Shown one piece after another: positions 16,727 to 27,300 of a DNA stretch of 64,000 bases (positions within the stretch are counted from its first letter, which is position 1; each line of letters begins with the position of its first letter). Source of the stretch: Caballeronia peredens (GTDB taxonomy: Bacteria; Pseudomonadota; Gammaproteobacteria; Burkholderiales; Burkholderiaceae); the NCBI GenBank assembly GCA_001544595.2, contig FCOH02000025.1:1-64000 (forward strand). Reading direction: 5' to 3'. The notes below the pieces were generated by a model. The model did no database searches, was not told where the DNA came from, and saw only the letters and a list, made by a program, of their open reading frames with translations. Made by a program: the position numbers and the translations under genes.

Positions 16727-19204
16727 ATGGACAACCAGAGCGACCGCATCACGCTACCTCCGGTCAATGCACAGCGCACCAACATGACGTGCCATTTCTG
16801 CATCGTCGGCTGTGGATACAACGTGTTCAAGTGGCCGGAAAACGTGGAAGGCGGACGTGCGCCGTCACAGAACGCGCTGGGGCTGGACTATAACAAGCAG
16901 CTTCCGCCGATGGCAGTGACGCTGACGCCTGCGATGACCAATGTCGTCACCGACCGTGATGGGAGCCGCCATCGCATCATGATTGTTCCCGACCGCCAGT
17001 GTGTGGTGAACAGCGGCTTGAGTTCGACTCGCGGCGGAAAGATGGCGAGCTACATGTACAACGCTGACGGCATGACACGCGACCGGCTCAAGAACCCACG
17101 CCTCTATGTTGCCGACCAGTGGATTGACACTGACTGGGACCATGCGATGGCTATCTACGCCGGCCTGCTCAAACGCACGTTGGACAAGGACGGCCCGAAC
17201 GGCATCGTCTTTTCGGCATTCGACCACGGTGGTGCCGGTGGTGGTTTCGAGAACACGTGGGCCACCGGTAAGCTGATGTTCACGGCATTGAAAACGCCGA
17301 TGGTCCGCATCCACAATCGTCCTGCATACAACTCGGAGTGTCACGCGACACGGGAGATGGGAGTCGGCGAACTGAACAACTCATATGAGGACGCCGAGCT
17401 CGCCGACGTCATTGTGGCAATCGGAAACAACGCGTATGAAACGCAGACCAACTACTTCCTGAACCACTGGGTGCCCAACCTTCAGGGCGGCACAGCGGAT
17501 AAAAAGAAGCAGCGCTTCCCAGGCGAGGCGACACCTGCGACCCGCATAATTTTCGTGGACCCGCGGCGTACGCCGACGATAGCCATCGCGGAACACGTTG
17601 CTGGTGCTGCCAACGTGTTGCATCTCGATATTCAGCCCGGCACCGACGTTGCGCTGTTCGACGGACTTTTCACGTATGTGGTCGACCAGGGATGGATTGA
17701 CCGTGACTTCATCAGCCAACATACAAACGGGTTCGAAGAGGCGGTCAAAACCAATCGCATGTCGCTCGAAGATACAAGCAAGGCGACGGGCGTTCCCGTT
17801 GAAAAGTTGCAGACCGCCGCCGAGTGGGCATACAAGCCGAAAGGCTCGGGCCAGCCGACCAGAACGATGCATGCTTACGAGAAAGGCATCATCTGGGGTA
17901 ACGACAATTACCTTATTCAGTCGTCTCTGGTCGACCTAGTCCTGGCGACCCACAACGTCGGACGTCGGGGTACTGGCGTGGTGCGTATGGGTGGCCACCA
18001 GGAAGGCTACACCCGGCCTCCGTATCCAGGCGACTCAAAAATCTACATTGACCAGCAACTCATCCAGGGCAAGGGCAGGATGATGACTTGGTGGGGCTGC
18101 AACAACTTCCAGACCAGCAACAACGCCGAGGCACTTCGCGAAACCGTGCTGCGGCGGTCGCAAATCGTAAAGGAGGCGATGCAGAAGGCGAAAGGCGCCA
18201 CCGATGCTCAGTTGGTCGATGTGATTTTCGATGCTACGAGCAAAGGGGGTTTGTTCGTCACATCTATCAACCTTTACCCGACGAAGCTCGCCGAGGCGGC
18301 GCATCTCATGCTACCTGCGGCGCATCCGGGCGAAGCTAACTTCACGTCGATGAACGGCGAGCGCCGGATGAGGCTTTCCCAGAAGTTTATGGACCCGCCG
18401 GGGAGCGCCATGCCCGACTCGCTCATCGCTGCGCATGTCGCAAACACTCTCAAGGCGATGTATCAGGCCGACGGTAACACCGCAATGGCCGCTCGCTTCG
18501 ACGGCTTCGACTGGAAGTCAGAGGAAGATGCGTTCAACGATGGCTTCCGACAGGTCGGCCAGCCCGGCGTTGCCAAGATTGACAGTCAGGGTGGCTCGAC
18601 TGGCAATCTCGTGACATACGAACGACTTCGTGTAGCCGGGAACAATGGAGTTCAGTTGCCGGTGCAGTCTTACGCTGATGGCAAGCTAGTCGGCACAGAG
18701 ATGCTGTACACAGACTCGAAGTTTGATACCCCCGACGGAAAGGCTCAGTTCAAACCCGCGCCGTGGAACGGTTTGCCGAAGACTGTTGCGCAACAAAAGG
18801 AGAAGTACCGCTTTTGGATTAACAACGGCCGGAACAATGAGGTTTGGCAAACGGCGTATCACGACCAGTACAACGAGTTTGTGCGTGCGCGTTATCCGAT
18901 GGCATACATCGAGGTAAATCCGGAGGATGCAAAGGAATTGAATCTTGCGGCGGGCGACATAGTAGAAGTCTTCAACGATTTTGGCTCGACCTATGCGATG
19001 GCCTACCCGACCAAGGAAATCAAACCAAACCAGACATTCATGATGTTTGGATACGTCAACGGAATCCAGGGGGATGTCACGACTGATTGGACCGACCGAA
19101 ACATCGTTCCCTACTACAAGGGGACGTGGGCGAACTTGAGACGCGTTGGAACCATGGAGGACTACAAGAGGTCCGTCAGTTTCAAGAGTCGACGGTTTGC
19201 CTGA
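16727..19204 (+). CDS. aioA: AioA, molybdopterin large subunit of arsenite oxidase
   Basis: 825 residues from ATG 16727, the usual AioA length. It is a DMSO-reductase-family bis-MGD enzyme that oxidises arsenite to arsenate. The [3Fe-4S] site is Cys22-X2-Cys25-X3-Cys29 (CHFCIVGCGY), without a fourth Cys, as in known AioA. Other conserved segments include RQCVVNSGLSSTRGGKMA, RIHNRPAYNSECHA and GTGVVRMGGHQEGY. It has no own signal peptide and would travel with the Tat signal of AioB. No cytochrome c or molybdopterin-biosynthesis gene follows, which many aio operons do have. Confidence 0.96.
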   Translation: MDNQSDRITLPPVNAQRTNMTCHFCIVGCGYNVFKWPENVEGGRAPSQNALGLDYNKQLPPMAVTLTPAMTNVVTDRDGSRHRIMIVPDRQCVVNSGLSSTRGGKMASYMYNADGMTRDRLKNPRLYVADQWIDTDWDHAMAIYAGLLKRTLDKDGPNGIVFSAFDHGGAGGGFENTWATGKLMFTALKTPMVRIHNRPAYNSECHATREMGVGELNNSYEDAELADVIVAIGNNAYETQTNYFLNHWVPNLQGGTADKKKQRFPGEATPATRIIFVDPRRTPTIAIAEHVAGAANVLHLDIQPGTDVALFDGLFTYVVDQGWIDRDFISQHTNGFEEAVKTNRMSLEDTSKATGVPVEKLQTAAEWAYKPKGSGQPTRTMHAYEKGIIWGNDNYLIQSSLVDLVLATHNVGRRGTGVVRMGGHQEGYTRPPYPGDSKIYIDQQLIQGKGRMMTWWGCNNFQTSNNAEALRETVLRRSQIVKEAMQKAKGATDAQLVDVIFDATSKGGLFVTSINLYPTKLAEAAHLMLPAAHPGEANFTSMNGERRMRLSQKFMDPPGSAMPDSLIAAHVANTLKAMYQADGNTAMAARFDGFDWKSEEDAFNDGFRQVGQPGVAKIDSQGGSTGNLVTYERLRVAGNNGVQLPVQSYADGKLVGTEMLYTDSKFDTPDGKAQFKPAPWNGLPKTVAQQKEKYRFWINNGRNNEVWQTAYHDQYNEFVRARYPMAYIEVNPEDAKELNLAAGDIVEVFNDFGSTYAMAYPTKEIKPNQTFMMFGYVNGIQGDVTTDWTDRNIVPYYKGTWANLRRVGTMEDYKRSVSFKSRRFA

Positions 19205-19212
19205 TTGTCGCC

Positions 19213-19239
19213 GGGCCGCGAGCGGGACTTTCGCGGCCC
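19213..19239. terminator. Hairpin between convergent aioA and arsO
   Basis: Perfect 9-bp stem GGGCCGCGA / TCGCGGCCC with a 9-base loop and no T tract, lying 9 bases after the aioA stop. Probably stops transcription from both sides. Confidence 0.45.
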
Positions 19240-19259
19240 TGAAGCCAACGCATCCTTGC

Positions 19260-20354
19260 TCACGGTGCCGAAGCTTCCGGACCTTTCAAGTATTGGCCAA
19301 TCTGAGTAGCTGCCAGCCTCGCGGAGCGCATGACGCCGATGAGCGTGGCGGATGCGAAGCCACACCATTCACCATATCCGACCAGCCATAGTCTCGGTTC
19401 CCGAACTGAGCGTGCGTCTACGACGTCGACCCGACCGCTATCGTTGAGGACATGCAGTGGGCGCAGATGTTCAAGCGCTGGACGGAAGCCCGTACACCAG
19501 ATGACCGCATCGACGTGCGTGTGGGAGCCATCGTTCCACGCGACGCCGTCTATTGTGAAATGGGAGAATGGACGCAATGAATGGAGGGCGCCTCTCGCGC
19601 GGGCCTCGCGTACCGGCGGCACCATCACGACATCTCCGAGGCCGCCTTGCGGCATTGGGTCTGGTCGGCCCTCGGAGCGAGCTTTCCATCGTTCTGTCGC
19701 ACGCTCGAATAGAATACGTCCATCGACTTCGTCGGGGAGAAACGTCGGCTCTTCCAATGTGACCCACGTTACGCGGCAGACTTGGGAGAGCTCGGCGATT
19801 AACTGTGCACCGGAGTTTCCGCCGCCAACAACGAGCACGTCCTTGCCGCGGAAGGTGTCCGCTTTGCGATAGTGGCCTGAATGCAATTGCTCGCCTTCGA
19901 AGTTGCCCTGTCCAGGGTAATCCGGCATGTACGGATGACTCCAGGTACCAGTCGCGCTTACGACCGTTTTCGCCAGCCATTCCCCTTTGTCGGTCGACAC
20001 AAGCAGCCCGTCGGTGTGACGCGAGACGGATGTGACTTCGGCCGGGCGATGAACCGGGATTTCATATCTCTTTTCATATTCGGTGAGGTACCTGATGACG
20101 TCGTCTCGCGACGGGTATTGCTCTGAGGTTGCCGGCATCAACCAGCCCGGCAATGAACTCCATTGCGCCGGGGAAAAGAGGTGCAGCGAGTCCCAGGCAT
20201 GCTGCCAGGCCCCACCTGAGGCAGGCTGATTGTCAAGTACGAGATAGTCGATACCGGCCCGGCGTAGGAAATAAGCAACGGCCAAGGCTGACTGACCGCC
20301 TCCGATGATGGCGACATCGATTTGGTTGCTAGCCGCAACGTTGCTATCAAACAT
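19260..20354 (-). CDS. arsO: ArsO-like flavin-dependent monooxygenase
   Basis: 364-residue FAD/NADPH oxidoreductase. It has an N-terminal FAD dinucleotide fold (IDVAIIGGGQSALA), a second Rossmann fold for NADPH (DVLVVGGGNSGAQ), and the C-terminal WCTGFRPAL and LVGYGEWCG. This pattern matches the ArsO proteins found in ars operons, where a role in oxidising or modifying trivalent or organic arsenicals is proposed but not well defined. It is transcribed alone toward aioA. No ArsR-type dyad was seen in its promoter region. Confidence 0.8.
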   Translation of the reverse strand: MFDSNVAASNQIDVAIIGGGQSALAVAYFLRRAGIDYLVLDNQPASGGAWQHAWDSLHLFSPAQWSSLPGWLMPATSEQYPSRDDVIRYLTEYEKRYEIPVHRPAEVTSVSRHTDGLLVSTDKGEWLAKTVVSATGTWSHPYMPDYPGQGNFEGEQLHSGHYRKADTFRGKDVLVVGGGNSGAQLIAELSQVCRVTWVTLEEPTFLPDEVDGRILFERATERWKARSEGRPDPMPQGGLGDVVMVPPVREARARGALHSLRPFSHFTIDGVAWNDGSHTHVDAVIWCTGFRPALEHLRPLHVLNDSGRVDVVDARSVREPRLWLVGYGEWCGFASATLIGVMRSARLAATQIGQYLKGPEASAP

Positions 20355-20813
20355 AATAGTCCCGCCGGGATGCCATCTCGATAATACCGGACATGTCGTC
20401 GAAGCGACGGACGCTTATTCTCCATTGCTCGAGAAGGTCGCGCGCGACGATACGAAAAAAACGACGGCGGTCAACCTCACGGTATTAGACTGGGCAAAAC
20501 ACGCTGCGTCGTCGAGCGAACTATTCCGCGGCTTCACAACTTACGCCGGCTACGCATTCGCTTCCAACCCGCTCGCTTTCATCCACCAGGCATTTCTGAA
20601 AATCGCTTGCTGCATCATATCCTGGCGACGGCTGCGACTATAGGAGGTGCGTCCTATGCTCCGAATTCGAAATCGTCGACGCCGACGAGGGCAAAGTGCT
20701 TGCTTGGTGTTCGCCGGAGCCAATGGTGGGCGAAGGACGATGATTTTTGCCAACGTGCACGCCCAGCGGCGTCTTTAGTGGGTCTTTCAAACACGCTTGC
20801 AATGACGCAAAAA
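20355..20813. other. Intergenic region, possible gene remnant
   Basis: The plus-strand frame from about 20390 to 20643 reads like protein (VVEATDAYSPLLEKVARD, then TTYAGYAFASNPLAFIHQAF) but lacks a proper start and I cannot place it in a family. It may be the 3' remnant of a gene lost when the czc block was joined to the ars block. The remainder shows nothing. Confidence 0.3.
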
Positions 20814-20838
20814 TGACAGAAATCTCATCTACGCGTCA
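20814..20838 (+). promoter_or_regulatory. 25-bp three-half-site box, site 1
   Basis: Exact match to T(G/T)AC-N7-TCAT-N7-TCA, 70 bases before the DUF4148 gene at 20908. The half-sites are 11 bases apart, i.e. on one face of the helix, as expected for tandem binding of an OmpR-type regulator. Confidence 0.6.
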
Positions 20839-20907
20839 CCGAGACGCACCAAGTACCCGCCACACTTAACGCGTACTCGAAGTGAGACGCTTAAGTTAAG
20901 GAACGCT

Positions 20908-21174
20908 ATGAGGCGCTTGGCAGTCATCTCCGCGGCTTTGGTCATCGTTTGTTCCGGCTGTTCGTCCACCCTGCCATCAGACGTAGCTCATGGAAAGACC
21001 AGTGAACAAGCGAGAACCGAGCTCGAACAGGCTTGGCGGGACGGTTGGCTGCCTTACAAGCGCTCTGAGTATCCGCCGTCTCCTGCGACGCTAGACAGAA
21101 ACAAAAAACGGTACGCCACTCAACATCCCGCGGGTGTCGAAGCTGAAGCAAATGCCGTAAAGCCGCCAGAGTGA
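20908..21174 (+). CDS. DUF4148 small secreted protein/lipoprotein (paralogue 1)
   Basis: 88 residues. A signal peptide ends near IVCSGCSS, which could be a lipobox. Then the DUF4148 core GKTSEQARTELEQAWRDG, P, SEYPPS and RNKKRY. The function of the family is unknown. It precedes czcC by about 300 bases and has its own copy of the 25-bp box. Five paralogues are spread over this window, each beside a metal-resistance or two-component gene, so a role in envelope response to metals is inferred from context. Confidence 0.8.
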   Translation: MRRLAVISAALVIVCSGCSSTLPSDVAHGKTSEQARTELEQAWRDGWLPYKRSEYPPSPATLDRNKKRYATQHPAGVEAEANAVKPPE

Positions 21175-21399
21175 CCCGGACACCTCCTGGAACGCCGAGT
21201 TTTTGCGCTGGTGATGACTTGGTCCCGATTCGGCCAACCGTTTGCGACCGAAAGAACCGAAAACCTTAAATGTCAATGACTCGTCTGACACGTTCTCCGC
21301 GCATGCCGGTCGGGTGCAGTCGGAGAGTCTTGCTGATGCCTCTCTGATTGGAGCGTTTCACGGTATCGAGCGACGGCGTGCCATCAAGAATGCGAATGA

Positions 21400-21424
21400 T
21401 GACAAAAATCTCATCTCTCCGTCA
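21400..21424 (+). promoter_or_regulatory. 25-bp three-half-site box, site 2 (czcC promoter)
   Basis: Exact match to the motif, 58 bases before czcC. The second and third half-sites are both TCATC, 11 bases apart. Its core TCATCTCTCCGTCA is identical to site 3. Likely target of the downstream czcR product. Confidence 0.65.
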
Positions 21425-21481
21425 TCTTGACACGCCAGTCGAAACGTAGCATCCCCGCATCGTCTCTTCACTCCGTCCCTC

Positions 21482-22804
21482 ATGCTCGCACGCTCACTTA
21501 CTGCTCTCCTGTTGGTCTCGGCTGGGCCTGCACTCTACGCGCAAACGACTGTCGCGTCCGGCGAGACCATTGAGGACTTTCGGCTTTCTGCTCCGCCGCA
21601 GCAGACTATCGAGGCACATGCACTTTCCCTTGCTGACGTTCTCGGCTTGGCAGCAGAAGCCAACCCTATGCTTCGCGGAGCCCGCGCGGGCGTGAGCGCG
21701 TCTTCGGGCGCGTTCATGCAGGCTGGCGCACGTCCAAATCCGGAACTCTCCTTTCTCCAGGAGGGTTTTGGAGGCACAGAGCGGACAACGACTGCCGCGG
21801 TCAATCAGACCATCGAACTTGGGGGCAAGCGTAGTGCTCGACTCGACGTTGCTTCTTATGGGCGAGCAGTCGCTATGGCCACTCTCGATGGCAGCAACGC
21901 AACCCTTCGCGCACAGGTGATTGCTGCGTTCATCAGTCTACTCGCCGCTCAACGGCAACTCCAGGTCGCGGAAGAGTCCGCCGAAATCGCGACGCGCTCT
22001 ACTGACCTTGCAGAAAAGAGAGCCAAGGCAGGCAAGGTCTCGCCCGTGGAGGCGACCAAAGCCAGAGTGGCAGCGAGCGGCGTGCAGATTGAAGTCGTCA
22101 ATGCGCGAGCACGCGTGTCAACGGCCACAGAAAAGCTCGTCACGGTCACCGGGGCGCCGACCGTGCGCAATCAAGGTGTCGTCGGCGACATTGAAGGCAT
22201 TCCAGAGATAGAGGCGCTTTCTGCACTCGCTCCTCGCCTCGACGATGCGCCACTCACACGGGCCGCGAGAGCGGAAGTGCTTCGGTCCAACGCCGCAATT
22301 TCCGTTGAGCGGGCCAAGCGCATCCCGGACATCACGGTAACCGCAGGGATGAAGCGAGTGGTCACCGGAGGCATTCGTGACAACCAAGCCGTTATCGGCG
22401 TCTCGATTCCGCTGCCGCTCTTCGACACGAACAAAGGTGCACTTCTTGAAGCTGCACACAAAGCCGAAAAAGCTGAGGCCGATTTCGATACCGAGAAGGC
22501 GAACCTGCGGCTCGAACTGACTCAAGCTTACGCAAACTACGAGAGCGCGAAGCAGGAGGCGTCCCGACTCAGAGTCGATGTGCTCCCCGCCGCCCGCCAG
22601 GCTCTTGACGCGATGTCTCGCGGTTACGAGCTGGGAAAATTCAGCTTCCTTGACGTGCTGGACGCTCAGCGCACGCTCTTTCAAGAGCAATCCCGTTACG
22701 TCCAAGCCCTCACCGACGCACACCTTGCGGTCGCAGATATTGGACGGCTCACAGGGACACCGTTGCCGACTGCGACCACCATTCCATCTCTGACCCAACC
22801 CTGA
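21482..22804 (+). CDS. czcC: CzcC, outer-membrane factor of Co/Zn/Cd efflux pump
   Basis: 440-residue TolC-superfamily protein with an N-terminal Sec signal (MLARSLTALLLVSAGPALYA). Two repeats are each rich in long coiled-coil helices (LADVLGLAAEANPMLRGARAGV; AVIGVSIPLPLFDTNKGAL). In the tripartite pump it forms the channel through the outer membrane for cations delivered by CzcA/CzcB. It is first in czcCBARS, with 10 bases to czcB. The 25-bp box upstream suggests induction by an OmpR-type regulator. Confidence 0.9.
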   Translation: MLARSLTALLLVSAGPALYAQTTVASGETIEDFRLSAPPQQTIEAHALSLADVLGLAAEANPMLRGARAGVSASSGAFMQAGARPNPELSFLQEGFGGTERTTTAAVNQTIELGGKRSARLDVASYGRAVAMATLDGSNATLRAQVIAAFISLLAAQRQLQVAEESAEIATRSTDLAEKRAKAGKVSPVEATKARVAASGVQIEVVNARARVSTATEKLVTVTGAPTVRNQGVVGDIEGIPEIEALSALAPRLDDAPLTRAARAEVLRSNAAISVERAKRIPDITVTAGMKRVVTGGIRDNQAVIGVSIPLPLFDTNKGALLEAAHKAEKAEADFDTEKANLRLELTQAYANYESAKQEASRLRVDVLPAARQALDAMSRGYELGKFSFLDVLDAQRTLFQEQSRYVQALTDAHLAVADIGRLTGTPLPTATTIPSLTQP

Positions 22805-22814
22805 AGGACTTGCT

Positions 22815-24293
22815 ATGCCGCGCAAAAAACTTATCGCTATAACGGCGGCTGCCATCGGGGTGAGCATCACGCTGGCCGTACTGGCGACAACGCTTAAGTC
22901 AAAAGAAACCAATGCCGCAGCCGAAGCCGCATCCGAAAAAAACGGTTCAGATGCGGGTGAAGCGACCGGACAGCACGGCGGTAAAGTGCTCAAGGCCGGC
23001 GACCTCACACTTGAGGTTGTTCTTTCCGAAAAACCCAACGACGCTCGACTCATCCTCTATCCTTCCGCCGGAGGTAAGCCTATTCAAGGCGGCGTGACGG
23101 CGACGGCGAAACTGAATCGTGCCCAAGGAACAAGCGAAACTATCGGCTTTGTCGAATCTGGAAACAAGCTGACCTCCGAGCTGGCCATTGCGAAGCCGCA
23201 TGTCTTCGACTCGACGCTCAACGTTTCTTGGAACGGCAAGCCGACGACCTTCGCATTCGCGCTTGCAGATGGCGCCATCCCTCTGGATGGGCAGCAAATG
23301 CAACGCGCCGGAATTGGCCTCTCGAACTCCGGCCCGGCGCAGATTGCGTCGACGATTCAGGTCCCGGGTGAGGTTCGCTTCAACGAAGACCGAACAGCGC
23401 ACGTTGTGCCGCGTGTATCAGGGATTGTTGAGCAAGTTGCCGTTTCTGTTGGAGAGAAGGTCCAGAAGGGACAGGTGCTGGCCGTGATTGCCAGCACCGA
23501 CCTCGCAGACAGGCGCAGCGAACTCTTGACCGCCGAGCGCAGACTCTCTGCCGCCAAAACCGCCTACCAGCGCGAGAAGACGCTTTGGGAGGAACGCATT
23601 TCCGCAGAGCAGGACTATCTGCAAGCACAGGTGCAACTTCGTGAAGCTGAAATTGCGGCACAGAATGCGCGCCAGAAGCTCGTTGCATTGAACGCAACGC
23701 CGAACGGCGGTGCTCTGAACCGTTACGACCTCCGAGCGCCGTTCGCCGGAACCATCGTCGAGAAGCACATCACGCCTGGTGAAGCCGTCGCGGCTGAAGC
23801 GAACATCTTCACGCTTTCAGACCTCTCCACTGTCTGGGCAGAAATGGCCGTTCCTGCGCAGCACCTCAACGACGTCCGCGTCGGCCGGGACGCGATTGTG
23901 AAGGCGGCAGCGTTCGATTCGACTGCGCAGGGAAAAATCTCATACGTCGGTGCCTTGCTCGGGGAGCAAACGCGTTCTGCGCCTGCACGCGTCGTGCTAC
24001 CGAATCCGGATGGCGCTTGGCGACCAGGCATGTTCGTCAACGTTTTCGTGAATGCTGGGGAGCAAGGTGTTCCTGTGGCAGTTGCGAGCGATGCGCTTCA
24101 GGACATCGACGGGTCGCCGGCAGTTTTCATCGCCACGCCCAAGGGTTTTGTCGCTCAACCCATCAAAACAGGCCGAAAGGACGACCGCGTCGTCGAAGTC
24201 GTCAGTGGACTGTCTGCCGGTCAGCAATACGTTGCCTCCAACAGTTTCGTATTAAAGGCTGAACTCGGCAAAGGAAGTGCCGAACACGAGTGA
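22815..24293 (+). CDS. czcB: CzcB, periplasmic adaptor of Co/Zn/Cd efflux pump
   Basis: 492 residues. An N-terminal membrane anchor (LIAITAAAIGVSITLAVLA), then an acidic/His-containing N-terminal domain (GQHGGKVLKAGDLTLEVVLSE) that is special to heavy-metal adaptors, a lipoyl/hairpin region (VVPRVSGIVEQVAVSVGEKVQKGQVL), a long alpha-hairpin with SAAKTAYQREKTLWEERISAEQDYL, beta-barrel and membrane-proximal domains. It links CzcA to CzcC. A gap of 69 bases separates it from czcA. Confidence 0.92.
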   Translation: MPRKKLIAITAAAIGVSITLAVLATTLKSKETNAAAEAASEKNGSDAGEATGQHGGKVLKAGDLTLEVVLSEKPNDARLILYPSAGGKPIQGGVTATAKLNRAQGTSETIGFVESGNKLTSELAIAKPHVFDSTLNVSWNGKPTTFAFALADGAIPLDGQQMQRAGIGLSNSGPAQIASTIQVPGEVRFNEDRTAHVVPRVSGIVEQVAVSVGEKVQKGQVLAVIASTDLADRRSELLTAERRLSAAKTAYQREKTLWEERISAEQDYLQAQVQLREAEIAAQNARQKLVALNATPNGGALNRYDLRAPFAGTIVEKHITPGEAVAAEANIFTLSDLSTVWAEMAVPAQHLNDVRVGRDAIVKAAAFDSTAQGKISYVGALLGEQTRSAPARVVLPNPDGAWRPGMFVNVFVNAGEQGVPVAVASDALQDIDGSPAVFIATPKGFVAQPIKTGRKDDRVVEVVSGLSAGQQYVASNSFVLKAELGKGSAEHE

Positions 24294-24362
24294 CTACGCG
24301 CCGCGCCACATCAATACGACGCGGCGGCATGACCGTCAGTGCACAGTTCATAGGACCATTCA

Positions 24363-27300
24363 ATGTTCGAGCGACTTATTCGTTTCGCAATTGCGCACCG
24401 CTGGTTGGTGATGCTGGCCGTCGCGGCAGTGGCGGCGCTCGGTGTCTTCAGCTACCAAAAATTACCCATTGATGCGGTACCTGACATCACGAACGTTCAG
24501 GTCCAAATCAACACGTCTGTTCCCGGATACTCGCCGTTGGAGGCGGAGCAACGTATCACCTTTCCAGTCGAGACGGCTATGGCCGGGCTGCCCAATCTCG
24601 ACCAGACACGTTCTATCTCCCGGTATGGGCTGTCTCAGGTCACCGTCATCTTTAAGGACGGTACCGACATCTACTTCGCCCGCCAGCTCGTGAACGAACG
24701 CATTCAGGAAGCCAAGGAAAAGCTGCCCAGAGGTGTCGCGCCCGCGATGGGTCCAACCTCGACTGGCTTGGGCGAGATTTACCTCTGGACCGTCGAGGCA
24801 GACGCCTCCGCCCGCAAGCCTGATGGCAGCCGTTATACGCCAGCTGACCTGCGTGAACTGCAGGACTGGGTCATCAAGCCTCAGTTGCGCAACGTGCCCG
24901 GAGTCACGGAAGTCAACTCAATCGGCGGCTATGTCAAAGAGTTCCGCATTGCGCCCAATCCGACAAAGCTGATGTCCTACGGCTTGACGCTTGCCGACAT
25001 CGTGAAGGCTATCGAACGCAACAACGACAACGTGGGCGCCGGATACATCGAAAAGCGAGGCGAACAATACCTCGTCCGCGTCCCGGGTCAGGCCGGCTCG
25101 GTGGAAGACCTTGCGAACATCGTTCTGACGAACGTGGGCGGCGTGCCGGTTCGCGTGAAAGACGTTGGCGAAGTGGACGTCGGCCGTGAGCTTCGGACGG
25201 GCGGCGCGACGTCGAACGGTCAGGAAGTCGTCCTGGGTACGGTTTTCATGCTCATGGGCGAGAACAGTCGGGCCGTCTCGCGCGCGGTCGCGCTCAAGAT
25301 GGGCGACGTCAACCGCACGTTGCCGAGTGGCGTTCGTGCGATTCCCGTGTACGACCGTACCGTTCTGGTCGAGAAAGCTGTCAACACGGTAAAGAAAAAC
25401 CTGCTAGAAGGCGCGGTTCTCGTCATCGTCATTCTCTTCCTGTTCTTGGGCAACATCCGCGCAGCCCTCATTACTGCGTTGGTCATTCCCTTGTCGATGC
25501 TGATGACCTTCACCGGTATGGTCAACGCCAAAGTTAGCGCGAACCTGATGAGCCTCGGCGCGCTCGATTTCGGCATAATCGTGGATGGTGCCGTGGTCAT
25601 CGTCGAGAACTGTGTACGACGTCTCTCTCACGCCCAAGCATTGGCAGGCAGGCCTCTCACACGCGAGGAGCGTTTCACTGAAGTGTTTGGCGCCTCGCAG
25701 GAAGCCCGTCGCGCGCTCATCTTTGGCCAGCTCATCATCATGGTGGTGTATCTACCCATCTTCGCCCTCACTGGCGTCGAAGGGAAGATGTTTCATCCGA
25801 TGGCCATCACCGTCGTCATGGCACTGGCTGCAGCGATGGTACTGACGGTCACCTTCATTCCCGCAGCAGTTGCGTTGTTTATCGGCAAGAACGTCGAGGA
25901 GAAAGAGAATCGCGTGATGGGATGGGCTCGCCGCGCATATGAGCCAGTTCTCACGCGATTCATGGGTCAACCAAAGCGCGTGCTCGTCGGTGCGGCACTC
26001 ATCGTCGCGCTGACGACGGCACTCGCGACTCGACTGGGCAGCGAATTCATCCCCAGTTTGAATGAAGGAGACTTGGCGGTCGCAGCGCTGCGCATCCCGG
26101 GCACCAGCCTCTCGCAATCGCTGGAAATGCAGAAGAGCATCGAGAAGGCGCTCAAGGAAAAGATTCCGGAGATTGACCGAGTATTTGCACGCACGGGCAC
26201 AGCAGAAATCGCGGCCGACCCAATGCCGCCCAACCTGTCCGACGGCTACGTGATGCTCAAGCCGACCGACCAGTGGCCTGACCCGAAAAAGTCGCGCGAC
26301 GACCTTATCAAGGAAATTGAGGAGGTTATGGCAACGCTCCCAGGCAACGCATACGAGTTCTCGCAGCCCATTCAGTTGCGCTTCAACGAGCTTATTTCAG
26401 GTGTTCGTAGTGATGTTGCCGTCAAGATTTTCGGCGACGACATGACTGCGCTGAACACCGCCGGCGAAAAAATCGCCGCTGCGCTGCAGAAGGTGCCAGG
26501 TGCCTCGGAGGTGAAGGTCGAGCAAACGACGGGGCTGCCTGTCCTGACCATCAATCTGGAGCGTGACAAGCTGGCCCGCTATGGCGTGACGGTTGCTGAC
26601 GTTCAGGACGCTGTCGCCGCCGCGGTCGGTGGACAAAAAGCAGGTACGTTGTTTCAGGGCGACAGACGATTCGACATCGTCGTGCGCTTGCCTGACGAAC
26701 TTCGCTCGGACATTGAAACCATCAAGCGTCTTCCGATTGCGCTTCCGACGACTGCGTCCAGCGCAACCCGAGGCCCGACGCTTCAGGCCCCGTACGTGCC
26801 CCTCGATGAACTGGCGACTGTCGAAGTCGGCCCTGGACCGAATCAAATCAGCCGGGAAGACGGAAAGCGCCGGGTCGTGGTGAGCGCGAACGTGCGCGGC
26901 CGAGACGTCGGTTCCTTCGTTGCCGAGGCTCGGGAACTGATTCAGCAAAACGTGCAGGTCCCGGCCGGATATTGGGTATCCTGGGGCGGACAGTTCGAGC
27001 AGTTGCAAAGCGCAACCGAACGACTGAAGCTCGTCGTCCCATTGGCGCTCTTCATGGTGTTCGTGCTTCTGTTCGTGATGTTCAACAACGTGAAGGACGG
27101 TCTCCTGGTGTTCACGGGCATTCCGTTTGCGCTGAGCGGCGGCGTCGTCTCTCTCTGGTTGCGTGGAATTCCGCTTTCCATCACGGCTGCGGTGGGATTC
27201 ATTGCACTCTCGGGCGTTGCCGTGCTCAATGGTCTGGTCATGATTTCGTTCATCCGTAACCTCCGGGAGGAAGGCGTACCGCTTGATGAGGCAGTGAGAG

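Noticed and set aside
22118..23053. Minus-strand open frame of 311 codons across czcC/czcB
   Set aside because: Crosses two real genes in antisense with no family features.
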